Source: Betaproteobacteria bacterium SCN1 (lineage in GTDB: Bacteria > Pseudomonadota > Gammaproteobacteria > Burkholderiales > Thiobacillaceae). Taken from it: 64,000 nucleotides of DNA. Each line of letters opens with the position of its first letter. Position 1 is the first letter of the stretch. Where the stretch lies: positions 434,001 to 498,000 of the forward strand of contig WBSF01000008.1 of NCBI GenBank assembly GCA_008923315.1, given 5' to 3'. Below, piece by piece: positions 34,670 through 45,391 of the stretch. A program made the position numbers and the translations under genes. The notes under the pieces were generated by a model. It searched no databases, was not told the origin of the DNA, and saw only the letters and a program-made list of their open reading frames with translations.

Positions 34670-37234
34670 ATGAAGCGCATGCTATTCAACGCAACCCAGG
34701 CGGAGGAACTCCGGGTTGCCATCGTCGACGGCCAAAAGCTCGTCGACCTTGACATCGAGTCCGCCAGCAAGGAACAACGCAAGGGCAACATCTACAAGGG
34801 CGTCGTCACACGTGTCGAGCCCAGCCTCGAAGCCGCCTTCGTCGACTACGGCTGCGAGCGCCACGGCTTTCTGCCATTCAAGGAAATCGCCCGTTCCTGC
34901 CTGCCCGGCAACGGCAAGGTTCCCGAAAACCTCAAGGAAGGCCAGGAACTCCTGATCCAGGTGGAAAAGGACGAGCGCGGCAACAAGGGCGCGGCGCTCA
35001 CCACCTACATCTCACTGGCCGGACGCTACGTCGTGCTGATGCCGACCAACCCGCGCGGCGGTGGCGTCTCGCGCCGCATCGAAGGCGAAGAACGCAACGA
35101 ACTGCGCGACACCCTGGCGCAGCTCGACGTGCCCGAAGGCATGAGTCTGATCGCACGCACCGCCGGCATCGGCCGCGGCGCCGAGGAATTCCAGTGGGAT
35201 CTGAGCTACCTGCTGCGCATCTGGGAAGCCATCGACGGCGCATCCCGCGCGCTCAAGGCGCCTGAGCTGATCTACCTCGAATCCAACCTGATCACCCGCG
35301 CGATCCGCGACCACTTCTCGGCCGACATCGGCGAAATCCTCATCGACACCGAGGACGTCTACGAACAGGCCCGCGCGTTCATGGAAAACGTGATGCCGGC
35401 CAACGTCAACAAGGTGAAGCTCTACCGCGACGACGTGCCGCTGTTCTCACGCTTCCAGATCGAACACCAGATCGAATCGGCCTTCTCGCGCCAGGTCAAC
35501 CTGCCCTCAGGCGGCGCCATCGTCATCGACCATACCGAGGCGCTGGTCTCCGTCGACGTCAACTCCGCGCGCGCCACGCGCGGCAGCGACGTCGAGCAGA
35601 CCGCGTTCAACACCAACCTCGAAGCGGCCGACGAAATCGCCCGCCAGATGCGCCTGCGCGACCTGGGCGGCCTGATCGTGATCGATTTCATCGACATGGA
35701 AAATCCCAAGCATCAGCGCGAGGTGGAAAACCGGCTGCGCGATGCGCTGCATCACGACCGCGCCCGCGTGCAGACCGGCAAGATCTCGCGCTTCGGCCTG
35801 CTGGAAATGTCGCGCCAGCGTCTGCAGCCGTCCCTCGGCGAAACCAGCCACACCGCCTGTCCGCGCTGCCACGGTACCGGCCACATTCGCGGCACCGAAT
35901 CGTCCGCCCTGCACATCCTGCGCATCCTGCAGGAAGAGGCAATGAAGGAAAACACCGGCGCCGTGCACGTGCAGGTGCCGGTCGACGTCGCCACGTTCCT
36001 GCTCAACGAGAAGCGCGTCGACATCCACGCCATCGAATCGCGGCTCAAGGTCAATGTGGTGCTGATTCCCAATATCCACATGGAGACGCCGAACTACACC
36101 CTCACCCGCCTGCGTCACGAGGAACTCAACCAGCGCGATGCCGCCGAGCCCAGCTACAAAATGATGGCCGTGCCGGAAACCGAGGCCACCTATCAGACTG
36201 CACAGACCGCGGCACCCACCCGCCTGGAAGCGGCAGTCAAGTCGATCGCACCGCCTCCGCAACCCCTACCCGCCGCGCAGCCCGCGGTGCCGCCCACCGT
36301 GCCGTCGCAAGGCGGGCTGTTCGAGCGCATCTTCAGCTGGTTCAAGAAACGGGGAGACGAAGCATCCGTCTCGGCTGCGCCGGTTGCCGAAGCGGCACCG
36401 TCCGCCCCCGCGCGTGGCGAACGTCGCGAACGCAAGCCCGGCGCCCGCCGCAGCCGCGGCGAAAGCCGAAACGGCGATCGTCAGACCGAGGTGCGCGAAC
36501 CGCGCCCGACCGAACCCAAGGGTGGCGAAGCCAAGCCGCCGCGGCCACCGCGGCAGCCCAAGCCGCCCAAAGAAGCCAAGCCCGAAGCCGAGGCCGCGCC
36601 ACGCGCAGTTGAGGCGGTCGTTGCCGAAACGAATGGCGACGACAAACGCGAACCGCGCAACCGCCGCGGACGCGGCCGCCGTGGACGCGGCGAAGGCCGC
36701 GGTGAAACGGCCAACGGTTCCACTGCGCCGCACGCCATCATCGAGATTGCCGGCTATCGGGCCATCATCGAAGTCGCCCGGCCAGCCAAGCCCAAACCCG
36801 CGCCCGCCGCCCGGCCCGCCGCCACGCCTGCGGCAGTCGCCCCCGAGCCGGCCCAGCAGCCGCTGCAGCTCGAGACCGGCAATGCGCCTGTCGTGTCTGC
36901 CCCCCAATCGGGCGGCGTCACTGCCACGCCGGCCAGCGTCCTGGCTACCCTGGCGGCCGCTTCCGATCTGCAGCAGGTCGAAACCCAATCTGCCGCCGAC
37001 AGCGCGGCGGAGAGCGGCGAACCCGCCCGCCCGCGCCGGCGCCGGCGCCCCGCCGCCAGCAAAGCCGACGCAGAACCCGTCAGCCTGATGCAGGTGGAAA
37101 CCAGCAGTGCGACCGCCCCCGCCGAAGCCGCCACGTCCCCGTCTGCCGCGCCTCATCCCACTCGCCGGCGCCCGCGCCCGCAGGTGGCCGAGACGCAGGA
37201 ACCGCTGGTACAGGTGGAAACGCACGGTAACTGA
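34670..37234 (+). CDS. rne: Ribonuclease E
   Basis: An 854-residue endoribonuclease. The S1 domain lies at about 35-120 ([23 protein letters not shown]). The RNase-H/DNase-I-like core has [22 protein letters not shown] sequence (here [18 protein letters not shown]) with catalytic Asp, and [12 protein letters not shown]. The Zn-link is CPRCHGTG. From about residue 520 the C-terminal tail is disordered: Pro/Ala-rich, with an Arg-rich segment ([16 protein letters not shown]) for RNA or membrane binding. Four copies of an LQ-type (L/V)ET motif occur, the last at the very end. The upstream frame is open, but ATG 34670 gives the normal start KRMLFNATQ. Confidence 0.97.
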   Translation: MKRMLFNATQAEELRVAIVDGQKLVDLDIESASKEQRKGNIYKGVVTRVEPSLEAAFVDYGCERHGFLPFKEIARSCLPGNGKVPENLKEGQELLIQVEKDERGNKGAALTTYISLAGRYVVLMPTNPRGGGVSRRIEGEERNELRDTLAQLDVPEGMSLIARTAGIGRGAEEFQWDLSYLLRIWEAIDGASRALKAPELIYLESNLITRAIRDHFSADIGEILIDTEDVYEQARAFMENVMPANVNKVKLYRDDVPLFSRFQIEHQIESAFSRQVNLPSGGAIVIDHTEALVSVDVNSARATRGSDVEQTAFNTNLEAADEIARQMRLRDLGGLIVIDFIDMENPKHQREVENRLRDALHHDRARVQTGKISRFGLLEMSRQRLQPSLGETSHTACPRCHGTGHIRGTESSALHILRILQEEAMKENTGAVHVQVPVDVATFLLNEKRVDIHAIESRLKVNVVLIPNIHMETPNYTLTRLRHEELNQRDAAEPSYKMMAVPETEATYQTAQTAAPTRLEAAVKSIAPPPQPLPAAQPAVPPTVPSQGGLFERIFSWFKKRGDEASVSAAPVAEAAPSAPARGERRERKPGARRSRGESRNGDRQTEVREPRPTEPKGGEAKPPRPPRQPKPPKEAKPEAEAAPRAVEAVVAETNGDDKREPRNRRGRGRRGRGEGRGETANGSTAPHAIIEIAGYRAIIEVARPAKPKPAPAARPAATPAAVAPEPAQQPLQLETGNAPVVSAPQSGGVTATPASVLATLAAASDLQQVETQSAADSAAESGEPARPRRRRRPAASKADAEPVSLMQVETSSATAPAEAATSPSAAPHPTRRRPRPQVAETQEPLVQVETHGN

Positions 37235-37252
37235 AGCAGGAGCCACACCCAT

Positions 37253-37281
37253 AAAAAAGGGCCGCATCCGCGGCCCTTTTT
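37253..37281. terminator. Intrinsic terminator after rne (bidirectional)
   Basis: AAAAAAGGGCCGC, ATCC, GCGGCCCTTTTT: a 7-bp GC stem (37259-37265 with 37270-37276) flanked by A- and T-runs, between convergent rne and the phosphatase gene. Confidence 0.93.
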
Positions 37282-37304
37282 GCGCTGTCGGCCAGCAGTA
37301 CGGT

Positions 37305-37793
37305 TCAGACGCGCGAGCGGCCGCTGCTCGACAGTTCGCGGATCAGCCCCTGCACCGCATCCTCGATCATGTCCAGGTTCTCCTCGAACCCTTGCGGGCC
37401 GCCGTAGTAAGGATCGACGACATCGAGATTCGGGTATTTGCGGCTGAACGCGAGCAGACGGCGGATTTTGTCCTGGTGGCGCGTGGGCGCACGTTGCATC
37501 AAGCGGTTCACGTTGTCGCCGTCCATCGCCAGGATGTAGTCGAAACGCTCGAAATCGACGTCCTCGACCTTGCGGCCCCGAAGCCCGCTGATATCCACGC
37601 CGCGCTGGCGGATGGCCTGCTGCGCGCGCGGATCGGGCGGCGCACCGACATGGTAGGCATGCGTGCCGGCCGAATCGATCTCGACCGCATCTTCCAGCCC
37701 CGCCTCGCGCACGGCCTTCCGGAACATGCCTTCCGCCATGGGCGAGCGGCAGATATTGCCCATACAGACGAACAGAACGGTCTTTTTACTCAT
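37305..37793 (-). CDS. Low-molecular-weight protein-tyrosine phosphatase
   Basis: A 162-residue LMW-PTP. The catalytic P-loop CMGNICRSP (C-x5-R) lies near the N-terminus and the general acid Asp is in VVDPYYGGPQGFEENLDMIE. IDSAGTHAYHVGAPPD is the usual second segment. It is not next to a tyrosine kinase or capsule genes, so it is more like the stand-alone housekeeping form than Wzb. The start could also be ATG 37802, three codons earlier. Confidence 0.93.
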   Translation of the reverse strand: MSKKTVLFVCMGNICRSPMAEGMFRKAVREAGLEDAVEIDSAGTHAYHVGAPPDPRAQQAIRQRGVDISGLRGRKVEDVDFERFDYILAMDGDNVNRLMQRAPTRHQDKIRRLLAFSRKYPNLDVVDPYYGGPQGFEENLDMIEDAVQGLIRELSSSGRSRV

Positions 37794-37937
37794 GGAAATC
37801 ATTTGCTTGCGATTGACCCCGGGGGATTCTACAGAGGAAAGCGCCTGTTCGAGTGCCGAGGCACCCGGATAGTTTCAGGCACGCGCTCCCATCGTTGGTG
37901 CCATCCCGGCATCCATCGAATGGCATGCCGCCGTTGT

Positions 37938-38363
37938 TCAATCCAGCGCGCTCTTGAGCGCATGCCACTGGATGGGTGCGGCGGGCGCGTTCTGCAAGGC
38001 CTCGGTCTGCTTGCGCTTGGCGTACTCCGCCGCGCGCTGCACGAATTTCTCCAGATCGGCGTTGGCGATGCGCGTCTGTTCTTCCATTTCGTCGGGCGTC
38101 AGCGGTGCCTCGACCAGTTGCGTTTCGATGCGCAGGATGGCCGGATAGCGCTCCGTCAGCATTCGCAGCATCGCGTCGAGCTTGTCGCCGGTAAAGGCGT
38201 AGCGCAGTCTCCTGGTAAGGAACAGCCGCAGGATTGCGCCGTCGTCCGATCCGCAGCGATTGTTGATCGCCGCGGCTTCTTTCTGCAGCCAGCCGCGCAG
38301 ACGCAGCGGCGTGATCTCCACGCCGGGATTCAGGATGGCGATACGGATTTGTCCCGAAGCCAT
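37938..38363 (-). CDS. Protein of unknown function
   Basis: A 141-residue soluble protein that I do not recognise. It begins ASGQIRIAILNPGVEITPL and ends in a helical, charged region (EEQTRIANADLEKFVQRAAE). No signal peptide, membrane helix or catalytic motif is visible. AGGAGCCCCGC upstream of the ATG supports it as a real gene. The 135 bp up to the phosphatase start holds nothing notable. Confidence 0.6.
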   Translation of the reverse strand: MASGQIRIAILNPGVEITPLRLRGWLQKEAAAINNRCGSDDGAILRLFLTRRLRYAFTGDKLDAMLRMLTERYPAILRIETQLVEAPLTPDEMEEQTRIANADLEKFVQRAAEYAKRKQTEALQNAPAAPIQWHALKSALD

Positions 38364-38593
38364 GCGGGGCTCCTGTCAAGTAAATATGGAATTGTGCAGA
38401 AGATTGGCGAACGGGGCCAATCCCGGGCATGAATGACGGCCGATGCGGCACGTCTGCATCGCGAAAACGCGCCGGAGGTTTTTTGCCGAACGGCGTATGA
38501 ATTTCCGGCTTGCCGGCCGGAGCAGCCCGGTAGCAGAATGCCGGAGCGGCACACAGTCCGCGCGCCCTCCAGGGATCACAGAAGGAAAAGACC

Positions 38594-38902
38594 ATGCTTG
38601 AACTCAGACCCAGCTGTGAGCACTGCAACACGCCGCTGCCGCCCGAATCCCCTGAAGCGCGCATCTGCAGTTATGAATGCACGTTCTGCGCGACGTGCGT
38701 CGACACCCTTTTGCGAAACGTCTGCCCGAATTGCGGCGGCGGGTTTGTTCCCCGGCCCGTCCGGCCGGCGAAAAACTGGAAGGACGGCAACTCTCTTGAA
38801 AAGGACCCCGCGAGCACCGCGGTCCGGCACAGGCCGGTCGACCTCGAAGCCCATGCGCGGTTTGCTGCCGCGCTCCAGTCGATTCCGGCGGAGAAGCGTT
38901 GA
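38594..38902 (+). CDS. DUF1272 domain protein (zinc-ribbon-like)
   Basis: A 102-residue protein. The first 55 residues match the DUF1272 pattern: LELRPSCEHCNTPLPPESPE, then CSYECTFCATCV and CPNCGGGFVPRP, giving four Cys pairs that probably bind two zinc ions. The tail is less conserved. Function unknown. AGAAGGAAAAG precedes the ATG. The 230 bp upstream hold no supported gene. Confidence 0.9.
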   Translation: MLELRPSCEHCNTPLPPESPEARICSYECTFCATCVDTLLRNVCPNCGGGFVPRPVRPAKNWKDGNSLEKDPASTAVRHRPVDLEAHARFAAALQSIPAEKR

Positions 38903-38917
38903 CGCAACGCGCGCGCC

Positions 38918-40945
<2,028 letters not shown>

Positions 40946-41020
40946 GGGTAAAATCGCGCGGCCAAAAAAACTTGTTGAGTTTAGCACTCGCCCCTAGCAG
41001 GCGCATTTCAAGGAACCATC

Positions 41021-42214
41021 GTGGAACTCTCCCGCCGCGTCCAGGCCATCAAGCCTTCGCCCACTCTCGCCGTCACCGCCCGCGCCGCCGCGCTCAAGGC
41101 CGGCGGCCGCGATATCGTGGGCCTGGGGGCCGGCGAACCCGACTTCGACACCCCGCAGCACATCAAGGATGCGGCCATCGCGGCGATCAACAAGGGATTC
41201 ACCAAATACACCGCGGTCGACGGCACGCCTTCGCTCAAGGCGGCGATCATCGCCAAGTTCAAGCGCGACAACGGGCTGGCCTACACGCCCAAGCAAATCC
41301 TGGTGTCCTGCGGCGGCAAGCAGAGCTTCTTCAATCTCGTTCAGGCGGTCATCAACCCCGGCGACGAGGTCATCATCCCGGCGCCCTACTGGGTGTCTTA
41401 CCCGGATATCGTCATCCTGGCCGACGGCAGGCCGGTCATCGTCGAGGCCGGGATCGAACAGGGCTTCAAGATCACCCCGGCGCAGCTCGAAGCGGCGATC
41501 ACGCCGAAAACGCGCCTGCTGGTCATCAACAGCCCGTCAAATCCGACCGGCGCGGTTTACACCGGCGACGAACTGGCCGCACTCGGCGCCGTGCTGCGCA
41601 AGCACCCGCAGGTACTGATCGCCAGCGACGACATGTATGAGCATATCCGGCTCGATGACGTGCCCTTCGTCAACATTCTCAACGTGTGCCCGGATCTCTA
41701 CGACCGCACGCTGGTGCTGAACGGCGTATCCAAGGCCTATTCGATGACCGGCTGGCGCATCGGCTACGCCGCCGGCCCGGAAGCCATCCTGCGCGCCATG
41801 ACCAATGTGCAGTCGCAGTCCACCTCCAACCCCACCTCGATCTCGCAGGTGGCCGCCGAGGCCGCGCTGAACGGCGACCAGGACTGCATCGTTCCCATGC
41901 TGGACGCCTTCAAGACGCGCCATCGTTACGTGGTCGATGCGCTCAACGCCATCCCCGGCTTCCAATGCGTGCACAGCGGCGGTGCCTTCTATGCTTTTCC
42001 GGACGCTCGGCAGGCGATCCAGTCGCTGCTGGCGCGCGACGTGATCGAGGCAGGCACCGACATCGCCTTCTCCGAATATCTGCTGGAATCCGCCGACGTC
42101 GCCGTCGTCCCCGGTTCGGCCTTTGGTGCGGAAGGCTACATTCGCCTGTCCTTCGCCACGTCGCAGGCCAACCTGGAAAAGGCGCTCGCGCGCATCGCCG
42201 CCGCGCTCGCATGA
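41021..42214 (+). CDS. Class I aminotransferase (aspartate/prephenate aminotransferase-like)
   Basis: A 397-residue PLP enzyme. GLGAGEPDFDTPQHIKDAA opens the chain, NSPSNPTGAVY and SDDMYEHI bind cofactor, and VSKAYSMTGWRIGYAAGP carries the Schiff-base lysine. It resembles the bacterial Ib-type AspAT that can also use prephenate. AAGGAACCATC precedes the GTG start. It is divergent from uvrB with 75 bp between. Confidence 0.93.
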   Translation: MELSRRVQAIKPSPTLAVTARAAALKAGGRDIVGLGAGEPDFDTPQHIKDAAIAAINKGFTKYTAVDGTPSLKAAIIAKFKRDNGLAYTPKQILVSCGGKQSFFNLVQAVINPGDEVIIPAPYWVSYPDIVILADGRPVIVEAGIEQGFKITPAQLEAAITPKTRLLVINSPSNPTGAVYTGDELAALGAVLRKHPQVLIASDDMYEHIRLDDVPFVNILNVCPDLYDRTLVLNGVSKAYSMTGWRIGYAAGPEAILRAMTNVQSQSTSNPTSISQVAAEAALNGDQDCIVPMLDAFKTRHRYVVDALNAIPGFQCVHSGGAFYAFPDARQAIQSLLARDVIEAGTDIAFSEYLLESADVAVVPGSAFGAEGYIRLSFATSQANLEKALARIAAALA

Positions 42215-42269
42215 GCGCGCATTAAAGCAGGCGCTGGCCTGCGCGCCGCTTCGCGGGTAGGCTAGCGCC

Positions 42270-43547
42270 ATGCGTCGGCCCGCCCTCTCGCCCCCGCGCG
42301 GCACCCTTTCCTGGCTGCTCCAGCTCGGCTACACCACCGCCCGCCTGTTCGGCCAGAACGGCCTGCAGAACCACGCCGCCGCCACTGCCTTCTACTTCCT
42401 GCTGTCAGCCACGCCCCTGCTGCTGCTGCTGAGCTACGCCCTGCAACTGCTGGGGCAGATCGCCGAGAATTCCGTACCCGCCACCATCCTCATGGCCGCG
42501 CTCTACGACCAGTTGCGTCTCGACAGTCTGACCGCCTACGGCTTTATCCCGCGCCGCGCCCAGCTAGCCGCCGGCGGCGTCGGTCTTGTCACCCTGATCC
42601 TGTCCTCGCGCGGACTGGTCAACGCCGTGCACGGCGCCTTCAAGGTCATCTTTCCCGACCGCAGCAAGCGCAGTCTGGTGCTGTCGTGGGTGCTGCCGTT
42701 AATCATCCTGCCGGTGCTGTTCCTGCTGATGGGCGTGGGTGCGCTGGCACAGGTCATTCTGCGTTTTCTGGCGCAGAACGATTTCATCGGCATCGGCAAC
42801 GCCCATCTGCTGCAGGCCCTGAACGCGCTGTTCGGCTTTGCCATGCTGTGGGCACTGCTGTTCGCCGCCTACTGGCGCCTGCCGCGCCACCCCCCACCGG
42901 CACGCGACGCCGCCCGGTTCGCCCTGATCGCAGCCGGCAGCCTCACACTGCTGTTTGCCTTGTTCGGCGCCGTCTTCAAGCTGGAGAACTATCACAACCT
43001 GTACGGGGCGCTGGGCGGCGTGATCTTCGTCCTCATCGGCGGCTATTTCGCCTTCCTGCTCATCTACCTGTGCGCACAGGCGCTGTACGCCTATGGCAAG
43101 GCGGACATCACCGCACTGGAAAAACTCTTCCTTGCCGGCCATGGCGAAGGCACAGGTAAGCTGGAGAGCTATGTATTCGGCGACGCCGGCCGCCTGCTCG
43201 ACAAATACGGTCAGACTTACACGCCCGGCCAAGCCGTGATCGAGGAAGGCGCGGAGGATCGCGTTGCCTACTTCCTCTACGCCGGCCGCGCAGTGGTCAC
43301 GAAACGCACCGACGCCGGCGAGCGCCGCCTCGGCGAACTCGGCGAAGGCCAGCTCTTCGGCGAAATGGCCTATCTGCTCAACGAGACGCGCACCGCTTCC
43401 GTGGTAGCCGATACCGAGATCACCGTGCTCGCCTTGCCGCCTCACCTGCTGGAGGAACTGATGCGGCATTCCGCCCCGCTGTCGCGCCGCATCATCGACA
43501 CCCTGTGCAAACGGCTGGAACACATGAATCTGGCGACCCGGGCCTGA
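42270..43547 (+). CDS. YihY/BrkB-family membrane protein fused to a cyclic-nucleotide-binding domain
   Basis: A 425-residue fusion. Residues about 1-285 are the YihY/virulence-factor-BrkB domain with about six TM helices (FYFLLSATPLLLLLSYALQ, LPLIILPVLFLLMGVG). Residues about 305-420 are a cNMP-binding domain with LFGEMAYLLNETRTASVVAD, which keeps the ligand-binding Glu (FGE) and Arg (RTAS) of the cyclic-nucleotide fold. A cyclic nucleotide might thus gate or control the membrane part. The role of YihY is not settled (a historical RNase BN label was incorrect). It ends 75 bp before the Y-family polymerase. Confidence 0.88.
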   Translation: MRRPALSPPRGTLSWLLQLGYTTARLFGQNGLQNHAAATAFYFLLSATPLLLLLSYALQLLGQIAENSVPATILMAALYDQLRLDSLTAYGFIPRRAQLAAGGVGLVTLILSSRGLVNAVHGAFKVIFPDRSKRSLVLSWVLPLIILPVLFLLMGVGALAQVILRFLAQNDFIGIGNAHLLQALNALFGFAMLWALLFAAYWRLPRHPPPARDAARFALIAAGSLTLLFALFGAVFKLENYHNLYGALGGVIFVLIGGYFAFLLIYLCAQALYAYGKADITALEKLFLAGHGEGTGKLESYVFGDAGRLLDKYGQTYTPGQAVIEEGAEDRVAYFLYAGRAVVTKRTDAGERRLGELGEGQLFGEMAYLLNETRTASVVADTEITVLALPPHLLEELMRHSAPLSRRIIDTLCKRLEHMNLATRA

Positions 43548-43557
43548 CCGGCTAGAA

Positions 43558-43579
43558 TAGTGTATATATTTACACTATA
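43558..43579. promoter_or_regulatory. Operator-like palindrome before the Y-family polymerase
   Basis: ATAGTGTA (43558-43565) and TACACTAT (43572-43579) are perfect 8-bp inverted arms about a 6-nt AT centre. The core GTGT-N8-ACAC (43561-43576) has the same geometry as the LexA box CTGT-N8-ACAG with the outer C/G swapped. A -10-like TATATT (43578-43583) overlaps its edge. Confidence 0.6.
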
Positions 43580-43622
43580 TTAGTTGCCGGCCCATCCGCA
43601 TGCAGGCGGGCCACCCGCCGCC

Positions 43623-44855
43623 ATGCCCCTGCACACACTCTACGTCGACCTCAATTCCTTCTTCGCCTCGGTCGAGCAGCAACTGCGCCCCGAACTGCGC
43701 GGCCGCCCCGTGGGCGTGCTGCCGGTCATGGCCGATACCACCTGCTGCATCGCCGCCAGCATCGACGCCAAGCGCTACGGCATCCGTACCGGCACCCCCG
43801 TATGGCAGGCGCGCAGGCTGTGCCGCGACATCGTATTCGTGCAGGCGCGCCCCGCCACCTATGTCGAGATCCATCACCGCATCGTCGCCGCCGTCGAATC
43901 GTGCACGCCGGTGGGCGAAGTCCTCTCCATCGACGAAATGGCCTGCGAACTCATGGGCCGCGAACGCGAGGAAACCCAGGCCATCGCGCTCGGCAAGCGC
44001 ATCAAACGGGCCATCTACGATCAGGTGGGCGACATGCTGCACAGCTCGGTCGGCATCGGCCCCAACCGCTTCCTCGCCAAGACCGCATCCAACATGCAGA
44101 AGCCCGACGGCCTCGTCGTCATCCGGCGCGAGGACCTGCCGCAGCGCCTGTACAGTCTGGCGCTGCGCGATCTCACCGGCATCGGGCGCGCCACCGAAGC
44201 ACGGCTCAACCGGCTCGGCATCCATACTGTCGAAGCGCTCTGCGCCGCCAGCGCCGACACCCTGCGCCACGCCTGGAACGGCATCGAGGGCGAGCGCTAT
44301 TACGCCAGACTGCGCGGCGACACGCTTGCCGCGCCACCGACCCGCCGTTCCAGCATCGGGCACTCGCACGTACTCGCGCCTGACCTGCGCGACCCCGTCT
44401 CCGCCCAGGCCGTGCTCTACCGCCTGCTGCACAAGGCCGCCACCCGGCTGCGCCACTACGGCTTCTGCGCCGGCAGCCTCGGCCTGCATCTGCACTATCT
44501 CGACAACCCGCATGACCGTCACTGGACCGGACAGACCCGCTTCGCCCCTCACGCCGACACCTTCAGGTTCAACGCCGCCTTCGCCGGGCTGTGGCAGCGC
44601 CGTCCGCCCGAGCCCGCCCCCATCCTCAAGGTCGGCGTCACGTTCACCGAACTCGTCGAGGCCCACCAAACCACGCGCGACCTCTTCGACCCCGTCGACC
44701 GTCACGCCGGCCTCAACGCCGCCCTCGACCGCATCAACCGGCGCTACGGCCCCAATACCCTCTACTTCGGCGGCGCCCACAAGGGCCGCGGCGCAGCGCC
44801 CATGCGCATCGCCTTCAGCCACGTACCTGAACTGCAGGTGGAACGCGACGGCTGA
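43623..44855 (+). CDS. Y-family DNA polymerase (DinB/UmuC-like)
   Basis: A 410-residue translesion polymerase. LYVDLNSFFASVEQQL holds the first catalytic Asp, and VLSIDEMACELMG the Asp-Glu pair. ASIDAKRYGIRTG and SVGIGPNRFLAKTAS are typical palm/finger elements, and LTGIGRATEARLNRLGI is the helix-hairpin-helix. The little-finger region is diverged, and there is no clear C-terminal clamp-binding QLxLF-type motif. ATG 43623 is chosen because the product then starts PLHTLYVDLNSFF. Confidence 0.88.
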   Translation: MPLHTLYVDLNSFFASVEQQLRPELRGRPVGVLPVMADTTCCIAASIDAKRYGIRTGTPVWQARRLCRDIVFVQARPATYVEIHHRIVAAVESCTPVGEVLSIDEMACELMGREREETQAIALGKRIKRAIYDQVGDMLHSSVGIGPNRFLAKTASNMQKPDGLVVIRREDLPQRLYSLALRDLTGIGRATEARLNRLGIHTVEALCAASADTLRHAWNGIEGERYYARLRGDTLAAPPTRRSSIGHSHVLAPDLRDPVSAQAVLYRLLHKAATRLRHYGFCAGSLGLHLHYLDNPHDRHWTGQTRFAPHADTFRFNAAFAGLWQRRPPEPAPILKVGVTFTELVEAHQTTRDLFDPVDRHAGLNAALDRINRRYGPNTLYFGGAHKGRGAAPMRIAFSHVPELQVERDG

Positions 44856-44858
44856 GGG

Positions 44859-44887
44859 TTGACCGGAATGCCCGCCCTCTCTAGAAT
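44859..44887 (+). promoter_or_regulatory. Strong sigma-70 promoter of tRNA-Asn
   Basis: TTGACC (44859-44864), a 17-nt spacer and TAGAAT (44882-44887) give near-consensus elements; transcription would start about 6 nt before the mature tRNA. Confidence 0.85.
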
Positions 44888-44899
44888 GCGCGCTTCTTT

Positions 44900-44975
44900 T
44901 CCCCGATAGCTCAGTCGGTAGAGCGACGGACTGTTAATCCGCAGGTCCCTGGTTCGAGCCCAGGTCGGGGAGCCA
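44900..44975 (+). tRNA. tRNA-Asn (GTT anticodon)
   Basis: A 76-nt cloverleaf with acceptor TCCCCGA/TCGGGGA, discriminator G and encoded CCA. The anticodon loop is CTGTTAA (GTT), and the T-loop is TTCGAGC. A hairpin terminator and integration-site-like repeats follow. Confidence 0.98.
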
Positions 44976-44984
44976 GATACGAAG

Positions 44985-45010
44985 AGCCTCGCAGCGATGC
45001 GGGGCTTTTC
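44985..45010 (+). terminator. Terminator of tRNA-Asn
   Basis: AGCCTCGCA (44985-44993) pairs with TGCGGGGCT (44998-45006), with one G-U, around a GCGA loop, followed by TTTC. Confidence 0.75.
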
Positions 45011-45022
45011 TCGTTTGAGGCT

Positions 45023-45057
45023 TTGTAGACGGAATTGTAGACAACTGTCTACAATTC
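45023..45057. repeat. Triple TTGTAGAC repeat, att-like, 3' of tRNA-Asn
   Basis: TTGTAGAC occurs directly at 45023-45030 and 45035-45042, and inverted (GTCTACAA) at 45047-45054. The latter two sit in a perfect 11-bp inverted repeat GAATTGTAGAC/GTCTACAATTC with an AACT loop. Such sites 3' of tRNA genes are typical of tyrosine-recombinase attachment regions, but no integrase is present here. Confidence 0.5.
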
Positions 45058-45391
45058 TACGTCCACATGCCGTGCGCGTCGTGTTATTCGAGGCCGGTAC
45101 GCCATTGAGTATCGATGCCGAGGGGTGAGATCCCCGTTTCCCAGTGCCACGCATTGTCGACGCAGTAGTCGACTACTCGACAGCTCTCATCCGGGCCATG
45201 CCCTTTCTGAACAATCCGGCACCGGTTTGCATTGCCGACTCTGCGTGACGCGCCATGCGGGAACCCGCCAGTCGGACGACCGTTGCGCAACAGGCCATTT
45301 CACCGATGATCCGGCACTGCCTCTCTAGGCCTGCATTGGTATCTTTTTTGCTGGACAACGTCGACTTCAATCCTCAAGGGAATCACAAGAA
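45058..45391. other. Non-coding stretch between tRNA-Asn and PEP-CTERM gene
   Basis: Several short open frames occur on both strands, but none has a recognisable product or a good start. It could be the remains of an element once inserted at the tRNA. The last 60 bp should contain the promoter of the PEP-CTERM gene, but no strong elements stand out. Confidence 0.5.

Noticed and set aside
40981-40998. TTAGCACTC upstream of uvrB, equal to the left half of a CIRCE element
   Set aside because: The right half (GAGTGCTAA after 9 nt) is absent and uvrB is not a heat-shock gene; a chance half-site.
45058-45391. Small open frames on both strands (about 65-70 codons)
   Set aside because: No recognisable product, no good ribosome-binding sites, and they conflict with each other.
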